Of a stretch of 64,000 nucleotides of DNA, positions 52,947-61,165 are shown piece by piece. Origin of the DNA: Anderseniella sp. (GTDB lineage: Bacteria > Pseudomonadota > Alphaproteobacteria > Rhizobiales > Aestuariivirgaceae); NCBI GenBank assembly GCA_028289645.1, contig JANQOK010000013.1:434001-498000 (forward strand), read 5' to 3'. Each line of letters begins with the position of its first letter. Within the stretch, counting starts at the first letter, position 1. Both the position numbers and the translations under genes were made by a program. The notes below the pieces were generated by a model. That model did no database searches and was not told the origin of the DNA. It saw only the letters and a list, made by a program, of their open reading frames with translations.

Positions 52947-54110
52947 CTAACCACCAAGCGGGCGCAGCAGTTCGCGCGAGATGATATGGCGCTGGATTTC
53001 CGATGTGCCTTCCCAGATGCGTTCAATGCGCGCGTCGCGCCAGATGCGCTCCAGCGGCAACTCATCCATGACCCCCATGCCGCCATGAATCTGGATAGCT
53101 TCATCTGCCACGAACGCCAGCATTTCCGATGCCTTGAGCTTGGCCATGGCCATGTCGGCATCTGTCACAGTGCCCTGGTCGTATTTCCAGGCGGCCTCTA
53201 GGGTGAGCAGGTTCGCTGCCTTCAGATCCAGCGCCATGTCAGCGAGCTTGAAAGACACGCCCTGGAACTTGGATATCTGCTGGCCGAACTGCTGCCGGTC
53301 CACCGACCACTGCAGGGCGTGTTCAAAGGCGCGCTCGGCGCGGCCCAGGCAGGTGGCGGCGACCTGCAGGCGGGTTGCGCCGAGCCATTCGTTGGCGACC
53401 TCGAAGCCCTTGTGTATCTCCCCAAGGCGCTGAGCGTCCGGCACCCGGCAATTGTCAAACTCCAGGATCGAATTGGTGTATCCGCGGTGCGAGACATTGC
53501 GGTAACCGTCGCGCACGGTGAAGCCGGGGGTGCCCATGTCGACAATGAACGAGGTGATCAGCTTCTTCTTGCCGCGGGGCGTGTCCTCTTCGCCACTGGC
53601 CGCATAAACAATGACGAAATCGGCCACATCAGCATGAGAGATGAAGTGCTTGGTGCCGTTGATGATCCAGTCATCACCGTCGCGCACGGCGGTTGCCTTC
53701 ATGCCGCGCAGGTCGGACCCCGCGCCAGGTTCGGTCATCGCCATGCAGTCGATCTTTTCACCACGCACGCAGGGCAGGGTGTAGCGCTCGCGCTGCTCGT
53801 CATTGCACGCCATCAGGATGTTGGAAGGCCGGGCCACGCAGTTCCAGTGCAAGGCGTAGTTGGCACGGCCAAGTTCCTTTTCATACAAGACCCAGGACTG
53901 GGTATCGAGGCCGGCGCCGCCGACCTCTTCGGGCATATTGGCGGCGTAGAGACCGGCCGCGATGGCCCTTGCCTTGAGGTCTTCGTACAATTCGCGGCGG
54001 AGTTCGCCGGTGCGTTCCACCTCGGCTTCATGGGGATACAGCTCGTTTTCCACGAATGCCCGTGTGGTTTCGACGATCATGCGCTGTTCTTCGGTGAGGT
54101 TGAAGTCCAT
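52947..54110 (-). CDS. Acyl-CoA dehydrogenase family protein, CaiA-like role
   Basis: 387 residues from ATG 54110 (MDFNLTEEQRMIVE); open frame before it lacks family sequence. AMTEPGAGSDLRGMKATA, WIINGTKHFISHAD and IHGGMGVMDELPLERIWRDARIERIWEGTSEIQ are intact, including the catalytic Glu of EGTSEIQ. It oxidises acyl-CoA to enoyl-CoA with FAD. In context it may oxidise gamma-butyrobetainyl-CoA to crotonobetainyl-CoA. Confidence 0.92.
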   Translation of the reverse strand: MDFNLTEEQRMIVETTRAFVENELYPHEAEVERTGELRRELYEDLKARAIAAGLYAANMPEEVGGAGLDTQSWVLYEKELGRANYALHWNCVARPSNILMACNDEQRERYTLPCVRGEKIDCMAMTEPGAGSDLRGMKATAVRDGDDWIINGTKHFISHADVADFVIVYAASGEEDTPRGKKKLITSFIVDMGTPGFTVRDGYRNVSHRGYTNSILEFDNCRVPDAQRLGEIHKGFEVANEWLGATRLQVAATCLGRAERAFEHALQWSVDRQQFGQQISKFQGVSFKLADMALDLKAANLLTLEAAWKYDQGTVTDADMAMAKLKASEMLAFVADEAIQIHGGMGVMDELPLERIWRDARIERIWEGTSEIQRHIISRELLRPLGG

Positions 54111-54115
54111 CAGAC

Positions 54116-54886
54116 TTACTCCGAGTGGTAGGTTTCGGTATGGCCGTCCACTGATATGGCCTGGCCGGATATGAACCTGGCGGCGTCGGATGCCAGGTAC
54201 TGGCACAGATCAGCAATTTCAGACGCTTGCGCGAACCGGCGCATGGAAGTGCCGGAGGTGTATTCGGAGCGCACCATGTCTGGTGACTTGCTGGTTTTCT
54301 CCGCTTCTGCGGCTATCACCCGGTCCATGCGATCGCCGTCAACTGATCCGGGGCATATGGCGTTGCAGCGAATGTTGAACGGTCCGGTTTCGGCAGCCAC
54401 CGACTTTGTGAACCCGATCACGGCCCATTTGGCAGCGGCATAGGGTGTGCGGAACGGCAAACCGAACAGGCCTGCTGTCGACGACAGGTTGACGATGCAG
54501 CCGGACGCCTGTGCCTTCATGACCGGTACCACGCGGCGGCAGGTGAGCATTTGCGCATCGAGGTTGACCGCAATGCACTGACGCCATGCGGCAAGTGTCA
54601 TTTCCTCCACCGCGCCAGTGGGACCGGCGATACCGGCATTGTTGACCAGTACATCGCAGCCATCGAGCGCGCTGAGGGCGCCCTGAAGCCAGCTGTCGAG
54701 AGCGGTTTCATGGGTGACATCGACCCTTGTTGCATTGATGCCCGGACATTTTGTCGTGAGTTCATCGAGGCTCTGCTGGTCGACATCGCAAACATGAACC
54801 AAAGCGCCGTCATCCGCGAAGCGGGCGGCGATCTCGCGGCCAATTCCGGCACCTGCCGCAGTAATGATGACGCGCCGTGCCGACAT
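54116..54886 (-). CDS. Short-chain dehydrogenase/reductase
   Basis: 256 residues from ATG 54886, overlapping the upstream stop as TGATG. The Rossmann motif ITAAGAGIGREIA, VLVNNAGIAG, the catalytic Ser/Tyr/Lys (NLSSTAG, YAAAKWAVIG) and NAICPGSVDGDRMD are present. It probably oxidises a hydroxyl on a carnitine-related or acyl-CoA substrate; the exact step is not evident. Confidence 0.92.
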   Translation of the reverse strand: MSARRVIITAAGAGIGREIAARFADDGALVHVCDVDQQSLDELTTKCPGINATRVDVTHETALDSWLQGALSALDGCDVLVNNAGIAGPTGAVEEMTLAAWRQCIAVNLDAQMLTCRRVVPVMKAQASGCIVNLSSTAGLFGLPFRTPYAAAKWAVIGFTKSVAAETGPFNIRCNAICPGSVDGDRMDRVIAAEAEKTSKSPDMVRSEYTSGTSMRRFAQASEIADLCQYLASDAARFISGQAISVDGHTETYHSE

Positions 54887-55848
54887 CACACGTTTCCGTT
54901 CAACACTTCGCCCACGCCGATATTGTGCTTCTTGAGCACATGCATGATGTCGACGAGCACGTCGTTGCGTTTGGTTTCCCATTCACCGATGGTCCTGCCG
55001 GCGGCCTGGGCTTCGCAGCCGCCGATCAGCTTGTCGGTGAGTTCGTCGGACCAGTCGGGGAACTTCAGATCGGTCCATGGCAACTCAAGCGACGGATCGA
55101 ACTGGGCCATGAAGGATCGCAGGCCGCCGTCGCCGCCTGCGGTGTGGTAATGCAGGAACGAGCCCATGATGGACCAGCGCAGCCCGGCTGAGTATATAAT
55201 CGCCCGGTCGATGTCCTCGGTGGTGCCAATGCCAAGGTCGAGCACATTCAGCGCCTCGCGCCACAGGGCCTCCTGAAGCCGGTCGCAAATGTAGCCGTCG
55301 ATCTCCTTCTTCAGGCGTAGCGGGTGCATGCCTATGCTGCGATAGAAGGTGTCTGCGAGATCCATGGCATCCGGCGACGTGTTCTCGCCGGCGACCGTCT
55401 CCACCAGCGGCAACAGGTACACCGGGTAAAACGGGTGCCCGATGATGACCCGGCCCGGGTGCTTGCACTTTGATTGCAGGCGCGTGGGCAGAAAACCTGA
55501 TGATGATGAGGCAATGACAACTGCCGGATCGGCCAGTCCATCCATCTCCTCATACAGGGAGATTTTCAGGTCTTCGCGTTCCGGTGCGGCTTCCTGAATC
55601 CAGTCAGCAGCTTGGCACATTTCCTTCAAGTCGGTTGTGAAGGTGAGGCTGCCGCGGGAATCTGGTTCGCCCTGCATCAGCTTGATCATCGACGGCCAGG
55701 CACGTTCCACCTTGTCTCGCATTGCCTGCTCGGACCCGGGAAAGGGGTCATAGGCAACGACATCAACACCGTATGCCATGGCACGGGCCGCCCATCCGGC
55801 GCCAATGACTCCGGCACCGGCGATCCCCAGTGTCCTGATGCCGGTCAT
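54886..55848 (-). CDS. lcdH: L-carnitine dehydrogenase-like (3-hydroxyacyl-CoA dehydrogenase fold)
   Basis: 320 residues. [32 protein letters not shown] is the NAD fold; [18 protein letters not shown] and [14 protein letters not shown] plus [15 protein letters not shown] match L-carnitine dehydrogenase, which makes 3-dehydrocarnitine. It lacks the C-terminal thioesterase domain found fused in some members. The BKACE gene overlaps it by 4 bp. Confidence 0.9.
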   Translation of the reverse strand: MTGIRTLGIAGAGVIGAGWAARAMAYGVDVVAYDPFPGSEQAMRDKVERAWPSMIKLMQGEPDSRGSLTFTTDLKEMCQAADWIQEAAPEREDLKISLYEEMDGLADPAVVIASSSSGFLPTRLQSKCKHPGRVIIGHPFYPVYLLPLVETVAGENTSPDAMDLADTFYRSIGMHPLRLKKEIDGYICDRLQEALWREALNVLDLGIGTTEDIDRAIIYSAGLRWSIMGSFLHYHTAGGDGGLRSFMAQFDPSLELPWTDLKFPDWSDELTDKLIGGCEAQAAGRTIGEWETKRNDVLVDIMHVLKKHNIGVGEVLNGNV

Positions 55849-56732
55849 GAATTGAGGCCCAGAATGTCGCGGGCCTCTGCCGGCGTGGCGACCTGGGCCC
55901 CCAAAAGGCGGATGATTTCCGTGGCCCGCTCGGTGAGTGAGCCGTTGGATGCATAGACGCCCTTGTCGAGATAGAGGTTGTCTTCAAGACCGACACGGAC
56001 ATGGCCGCCAAGGATCATGGCCTGAGCGACCATGGGCATCTGCCAGCGGCCGATGCCGAAACCGGCCCAGACGCAGTCGTCAGGCAGTTGTGAGACCATG
56101 TAGGTCATGGTTTCGGTGTTGACGGGGGCGCCCCACGGAATGCCCAGGCACAACTGGAACATCGGAATGCCGGAAACCAGGCCTTCAGTAACCAGCTGCT
56201 TGGCGAACCAGAGGTTGCCTGAATCAAAGATCTCCATCTCCGGTTTCACACCGTAAGACTGGATCAAGCGGGCCTGTTCGCGCAGTTGTACAGGGGTCTG
56301 CACGACGATGGAGTTGGTGTCGCCGAAATTCAGCGAGCCACAGTCCAGCGTGCAGATTTCCGGGCGAAGTTCGGCAACATGCAGCAGGCGCTCGACAGGC
56401 CCGACCAGGTCGGTGTTGTCTTCGTCGAAAATGCGCGGCGTTTCGCCTTCGCCGATCATCAGGTCGCCGCCCATGCCGGCAGTCAGGTTGATGATGACGT
56501 CCGTGTTCGCGGCCCGAATGCGCTCCATGACCTCGCGATAATAGTCTACATTGCGGACACCCTTGCCGGTTTCGGGATCACGCACATGACAGTGGACAAT
56601 TGCCGCACCGGCGGATGCCGCCTCAAGGGCTGAATTGGCAATCTGTTCGGGAGTGACCGGGATGGCCGGGTGTTTGCCGACGGTGTCGCCGGCGCCGGTG
56701 ACGGCGCATGTGATGATGACCTTGGGGTTCAT
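55845..56732 (-). CDS. BKACE (DUF849) family enzyme, predicted dehydrocarnitine cleavage
   Basis: 295 residues. [45 protein letters not shown] (zinc His-x-His), [19 protein letters not shown] and [16 protein letters not shown] are the beta-keto acid cleavage enzyme blocks. Next to L-carnitine dehydrogenase it is expected to transfer an acetyl unit: dehydrocarnitine plus acetyl-CoA gives acetoacetate plus betainyl-CoA. It is the first gene of the operon. Confidence 0.92.
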   Translation of the reverse strand: MNPKVIITCAVTGAGDTVGKHPAIPVTPEQIANSALEAASAGAAIVHCHVRDPETGKGVRNVDYYREVMERIRAANTDVIINLTAGMGGDLMIGEGETPRIFDEDNTDLVGPVERLLHVAELRPEICTLDCGSLNFGDTNSIVVQTPVQLREQARLIQSYGVKPEMEIFDSGNLWFAKQLVTEGLVSGIPMFQLCLGIPWGAPVNTETMTYMVSQLPDDCVWAGFGIGRWQMPMVAQAMILGGHVRVGLEDNLYLDKGVYASNGSLTERATEIIRLLGAQVATPAEARDILGLNS

Positions 56733-56827
56733 GGAGTGCCTCCCTCGAGTTTGCTGTTGACGGGAAGTCTAACTGTCGAGCAAAGTTTGATTTGAGGAAA
56801 AACGACAAGTATTTGAGTAAAAATGCC

Positions 56828-57793
56828 ATGCGCGCGCCATTCGATATCGTGTTTCTGCTGCTGCCGAACTTTTCGATGATAGCGCTTTATTCGGCGCTGG
56901 AACCGCTGCGGGTCGCCAACCGGTTTGCAGGCGACCTGTTTGCGTGGCGGTTTGCCTCGGCTGACGGGGATGGAGTGACCGCGTCCAACGGTATTCCGGT
57001 TTCGGTCTCAGCAGCCCTGCCGGCTATCGGGCGGGCCAACCTGGTGATGGTGTGCTCAAGCTACGATCACCAGCTCGCGGTCAATCCGGACCTGCGTACT
57101 GCATTGCGCAAGCTGGATGTCGCCGGTGTCTGGCTGGGCGGCCTGGATACCGGGTCCATCGTGCTGGCTGAGGCAGGCGTTCTGGACGGCAGGCGCGCTA
57201 CCTGCCATTGGGAGACACTCGGTGCCATGCGCGAGGATTATCCACGTGTTTCTGTCACTGACGCCCTGTACGAAATTGACGGGCCACGCCTGACTTCTTC
57301 GGGCGGAACCGCGCCACTGGACATGATGCTGGCCTGGATCGCCTCCCTGCATGGTCAGGGACTGGCAACGCAGGTGGCTGACACCCTGGTGCATGCCCGC
57401 CACGGTGAGGCGCCGGCAGGCACACGCATTCCCGCCCGGACCCGCTACGGCGTCGATGATGAAGCGTTGCTGGCGGCCATATCCGCCATGGAGAACCACC
57501 TGGAAGACACTTTGCGCCTGGCGGATCTGGCCGACGCAGCCGGGGTTTCATCGCGCCAGCTGGAGCGCCGTTTCAAGCGCCTGCTGGGCATGTCGCCAAT
57601 GCGGTTTTACCTGTCCTTGCGGCTTGAGCGGGCGGAGCATCTTCTGACCTATTCGCGCCTCAGCGTACGCGATGCCGGGCTGGCATCAGGCTTTGCGTCG
57701 ATCGCCCAGTTCTCCAGAGCGTATAAATCCAGATACGGCCTGTCGCCGTCTCAACATCGCAGGAAAACCGGTTCAGCCGGCGACACGTCCTGA
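56828..57793 (+). CDS. cdhR: GlxA/CdhR-type AraC regulator
   Basis: 321 residues from ATG 56828; the frame extends upstream but the family begins FDIVFLLLPNFSMIAL. An N-terminal DJ-1/PfpI-like domain (to about 170, with CHWETLGAMREDYP) is followed by an AraC helix-turn-helix (LEDTLRLADLADAAGVSSRQLERRFKRLLGMSPMRFYLSLRLERAEHLL). CdhR activates carnitine dehydrogenase operons in pseudomonads, and this gene is divergent from one. Its last 21 bp overlap the converging GGDEF-EAL gene. Confidence 0.9.
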   Translation: MRAPFDIVFLLLPNFSMIALYSALEPLRVANRFAGDLFAWRFASADGDGVTASNGIPVSVSAALPAIGRANLVMVCSSYDHQLAVNPDLRTALRKLDVAGVWLGGLDTGSIVLAEAGVLDGRRATCHWETLGAMREDYPRVSVTDALYEIDGPRLTSSGGTAPLDMMLAWIASLHGQGLATQVADTLVHARHGEAPAGTRIPARTRYGVDDEALLAAISAMENHLEDTLRLADLADAAGVSSRQLERRFKRLLGMSPMRFYLSLRLERAEHLLTYSRLSVRDAGLASGFASIAQFSRAYKSRYGLSPSQHRRKTGSAGDTS

Positions 57794-59776
57794 CCCTGTG
57801 ACATCGGTGTCAGGTGATCGCAGCTGCTGTCTTGCCATCGTGCCTGCAGTCGAGCGCAGAAGTGTGATTGCTACCTGGTCGCGAGGCATCGGTCTGCCAA
57901 AATGGAAACCCTGGAACTGGTCGCAACCCAACTCCCCCAGCAGCTTGGCCTGGGCCGGTGTCTCAATTCCCTCGGCCGTTACCCGCATGCCGAGCCCATG
58001 TCCGAGGGACACGATGGTTTCTAGAACGCACAGCAGCTTGTCCGGAGCCTTTTCATGGGCCAGCAGGAACGACCGGTCGACTTTCAGCTTGTTGAAGCCG
58101 TAACGGATGAGATAGCCGATGCTGGCGTAACCGGTGCCGAAGTCATCGAGCGCAATCGACACGCCGAGGCGTTTCAGCTGCTTGATCTGTCGGTCAACTG
58201 CCGCAGTGTTGCCAAGAAACAGGCTTTCGGTCACTTCCAGTTCCAGTCGCTCAGCGGGAAAGCCGGTCTGCTCGATGGCCGACCTGACGGTGCTGACCAG
58301 TTTGTCGTCTTCGAACTGGCGCGGCGACAGGTTGATGGAGACGAACAGCTTGCCAGGCCATGTCCTGGCGGTGGCGAGTGCCTCGTGCATGGCCCATTTG
58401 CTGATCGGCGCAATCAGGCCGATCGACTCTGCCACCGGAATGAAACGGTCGGGCGGGATGTAGCCGCCGTCACCGTCGGGCAGGCGGAGCAGTGCCTCGA
58501 AGCCGGCTATCTTCGACGTGCCGCTGTCGACAATCGGCTGATAGTTCAGTTCGAATTGGCCTTCTGCGTGGGCCGTCTGCAACCGGCGCTCCAGGTCGCG
58601 CCGGGATTTCAGTTGATCCGCCATGTCCTCGTTGAACAGCATGAACCGGTTCTTGCCGCTGTTCTTGGCGTTGTAGAGCGCGATATCCGCGGCACGCAGC
58701 AACTCTGACGAAGTGCTCTGGCGGTGGTTGATGTACACGCCCATGCTGATTTCGCCCTTGATCATCTGGTTGTCGTAAAGGGCGGGCTGGCGGGCTTCCT
58801 CAAGTATCTTGTTACAGGTCTTGCGCAGGCTCGTCTCGGTGATGCCCGGCAGGCAAACGGTAAACTCATCGCCGCCGAACCGAGCCGCGTAGCCGGTGGC
58901 GCCCAGCTGCGACTTTATCGCGTTGGCCACATGAACGATGAACCTGTCACCGCCTTCATGACCATACTCGTCGTTGATCGCCTTGAAGTCGTCGATGTCG
59001 ATAAACAGAATCGCATCGGTGCGCAGATACGAATATGGCCGCGCCAGCGCGTCGTCGAGCCGTTGTGTGAATGACTGGCGGCTCAGTAGCGAAGTCAACG
59101 GGTCAAACTCGGTCAGATAGGATACCTTGTCCTCCGCACGCCTGGCTTCCGCATTCCTCTGCAGGAACGCAAACGCAGGGATCAGGTAGGCCAGCGAACC
59201 CAGCAGGGCCAGACCGGCGGCTGCCCAGCCGAACAGTGCCTGCAGGAAAGTCGCCATCTTGGTCTGATCGACGAAGATCTTGAAGATACCAATCGGCTCG
59301 CCGCTGGCGTTATGGGCGCGGACATATGACTGCACATAGACGTCGGGCGAGACCGTATCACCTTTGCCGTCCTTTACCGCGATATGGATTTTGCCGGTCT
59401 GAAAGGCTGTCACTGCCCGTGGGTTCCTGCGGCCAACAGAATCTCCGGCTACCCGGGTCGACTTCTCGTCTGAAACCAGGACCAGCGTTCCGTCCGGCGC
59501 GAACAGCTTGAACCGGTATACGCTGCCAACCTCGCGCATGATTTCCAGCTTGCGCAGTTGTTCGTGGGTTGGTTTGCCGGTTGCCACGACCTGCTCAAGA
59601 TCGGGCAGATGGTTGTTGATATAGTCCGTCCATTGCCGCAACTTGACTTCGCCGTCGCGCTCAACCGCCTTGCTGACAGCAAAATCCATGGCGCGATGAA
59701 TGCCGAAACCGATAGCGGCTGCAACGACCAACACAAACACCACGTATGCGGGCACAGATTTGCGCAGGGCCAGCAC
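57773..59776 (-). CDS. Membrane GGDEF-EAL protein (c-di-GMP turnover)
   Basis: 667 residues. Transmembrane segments at about 8-30 and 183-207 flank a sensor region. The diguanylate cyclase domain (about 220-385) has an intact RFGGDEF; the phosphodiesterase domain (about 400-645) has FEALLRLP, LEVTESLF, DDFGTGYAS and AEGIETPAQ. Both active sites look intact, so the net activity cannot be predicted. The signal is unknown. Confidence 0.95.
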   Translation of the reverse strand: MLALRKSVPAYVVFVLVVAAAIGFGIHRAMDFAVSKAVERDGEVKLRQWTDYINNHLPDLEQVVATGKPTHEQLRKLEIMREVGSVYRFKLFAPDGTLVLVSDEKSTRVAGDSVGRRNPRAVTAFQTGKIHIAVKDGKGDTVSPDVYVQSYVRAHNASGEPIGIFKIFVDQTKMATFLQALFGWAAAGLALLGSLAYLIPAFAFLQRNAEARRAEDKVSYLTEFDPLTSLLSRQSFTQRLDDALARPYSYLRTDAILFIDIDDFKAINDEYGHEGGDRFIVHVANAIKSQLGATGYAARFGGDEFTVCLPGITETSLRKTCNKILEEARQPALYDNQMIKGEISMGVYINHRQSTSSELLRAADIALYNAKNSGKNRFMLFNEDMADQLKSRRDLERRLQTAHAEGQFELNYQPIVDSGTSKIAGFEALLRLPDGDGGYIPPDRFIPVAESIGLIAPISKWAMHEALATARTWPGKLFVSINLSPRQFEDDKLVSTVRSAIEQTGFPAERLELEVTESLFLGNTAAVDRQIKQLKRLGVSIALDDFGTGYASIGYLIRYGFNKLKVDRSFLLAHEKAPDKLLCVLETIVSLGHGLGMRVTAEGIETPAQAKLLGELGCDQFQGFHFGRPMPRDQVAITLLRSTAGTMARQQLRSPDTDVTGSGRVAG

Positions 59777-59914
59777 TTCATTTCCCCTTCACGACCGGTC
59801 AGCGGGCGAGCCCCGCATCAAGGTCCAGATAACCTGTCGCCATGAAATGCACAGACAAGTCTTTGTAGAGATTACTGATACGCGCGCGTGGTTGCGGAAA
59901 GGTTGCAGTTACAG

Positions 59915-59945
59915 CGTTAATTGCCGGTTTGATTACCGGAGCATT
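59915..59945. repeat. Imperfect dyad in the 258-bp intergenic region
   Basis: TTAATTGCCGGT (59915-59926) and ACCGGAGCATTAA (59933-59945) are near-perfect complements around TTGATT. It may be an operator for the GGDEF-EAL gene or a weak terminator; no T-run follows. Nothing else is recognised in 59777-60034. Confidence 0.4.
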
Positions 59946-60034
59946 AATCCAACAGCACACACCTGCTGCCCGTCACATCGCGAACTTCAGCGGGCTGGCG
60001 GGATGCTCAGGCTTTGTCGGCCGTGTGACCTGCG

Positions 60035-60457
60035 TCAGGCGCTGCTGCCGGGCAGTTGTTCCAGAAACACACCTGCAATGCGCCAGGAACCATCGGGATG
60101 TTGTTCAAACATGTACGTGGCGCGCCAGGAGCGGCCCTGCTGATCGACGATGTCGACAATTTGAACCGGCTGCCCGGCGGTCTCCAGGGATGTAGGGCCG
60201 AAGCTGAAGTTTTCGGGCCGGTAGACCGGCGCGTACTGGCGCCTGACCATTTCCATGAAACGTTCAGGAGACTGGAACATCGACCGTATCTTCAAGGATG
60301 CGAAACCAAACGCCTTTACGCCGTCGTTGTTGCGGAACGCCTCTATCTGGTTGGAGATGATGGATTTCAGCGTCTCGGGTTCCTGCGCGTGGCCTGCAGG
60401 TGCACCGAGCATAAGACCTGAAGCCACAATGATGATACCTGTCATTCTTCCCAGCAT
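60035..60457 (-). CDS. Secreted DUF4864 family protein
   Basis: 140 residues from ATG 60457 (MLGRMTGIIIVASG), with a signal peptide. The block LKSIISNQIEAFRNNDGVKAFGFASLKIRSMFQSPERFMEMVRRQYAPVYRP and the QVQIVDIVDQQGRSWRATYMFEQHPDGSWRIAGVFLEQ end follow DUF4864, an NTF2-like fold. Function unknown. Confidence 0.87.
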   Translation of the reverse strand: MLGRMTGIIIVASGLMLGAPAGHAQEPETLKSIISNQIEAFRNNDGVKAFGFASLKIRSMFQSPERFMEMVRRQYAPVYRPENFSFGPTSLETAGQPVQIVDIVDQQGRSWRATYMFEQHPDGSWRIAGVFLEQLPGSSA

Positions 60458-60627
60458 GTCCGGCCTTTCCGCAAGTTTTCCGTCTGTCGGTCCAGTATAC
60501 GCCAAAATGCGTAAGGAGGATGAGTGGTACTGCTTGACCTTGACTTGCCGCATGACGCAAGCTGGCCACCGGCAAAGCCGCCAGATGGATCATGGCGGGT
60601 GACTTGAGTACAAAGGGAGGTTTGTGA

Positions 60628-61092
60628 ATGCCGGCAATATCAATGACGGTGAACGGCGAAGAAGTATGCGGAGACGTTGAGGGCCGCACGCTTCTGGTCG
60701 ACTTCATTCGCGGTAATCTAGGGAAAACGGGCACGCATGTTGGCTGCGATACGAGCCAGTGTGGAGCCTGCGTGGTGCATGTGGATGGCAAGGCCATCAA
60801 GTCGTGTACAGCCCTGGCGGTGGCGTGCGACGGTGCAACCGTCAACACGGTTGAAGGACTGGCCAAGAACGGCGAGCTGCACCCAATGCAGGAAGCCTTC
60901 CGTGAACATCACGGCCTGCAATGCGGATTCTGTACGCCGGGCATGATCATGGCAGGCATCGATATCGTGAAGCGCAAGGGCAAGAAACTCAAGGAAGAGA
61001 CCATCCGCGAGGAGCTGGAGGGCAATATCTGCCGCTGTACCGGCTATCACAACATCGTCAAGGCCATCCAGGCCGGCGCCGCCAAGATGTGA
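60628..61092 (+). CDS. coxS: CO dehydrogenase-type small subunit, [2Fe-2S] (CoxS)
   Basis: 154 residues. Eight cluster cysteines are seen: the plant-type motif [22 protein letters not shown] (about 42-63) and CGFCTPGM ... ICRCTGYHN (about 101-138). It passes electrons from the molybdenum subunit to the FAD subunit. First of coxS-coxL-coxM. Confidence 0.95.
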   Translation: MPAISMTVNGEEVCGDVEGRTLLVDFIRGNLGKTGTHVGCDTSQCGACVVHVDGKAIKSCTALAVACDGATVNTVEGLAKNGELHPMQEAFREHHGLQCGFCTPGMIMAGIDIVKRKGKKLKEETIREELEGNICRCTGYHNIVKAIQAGAAKM

Positions 61093-61165
61093 CAATGACC
61101 GGTCGCCCTGTCGTGGCGCAGACCGGCGAGGAACATTTCACCGAATTAGAGGAAACTAGAGTCAA

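Noticed and set aside
52119-53201. 360-codon plus-strand open frame over the acyl-CoA synthetase and dehydrogenase genes
   Set aside because: Antisense to two recognisable enzymes; no signal peptide, domain or start context.
56733-56827. TGTCG...CGACA pair as a CdhR operator
   Set aside because: Only five bases in each arm, 24 bp apart, and no resemblance to a known CdhR site that I could verify.
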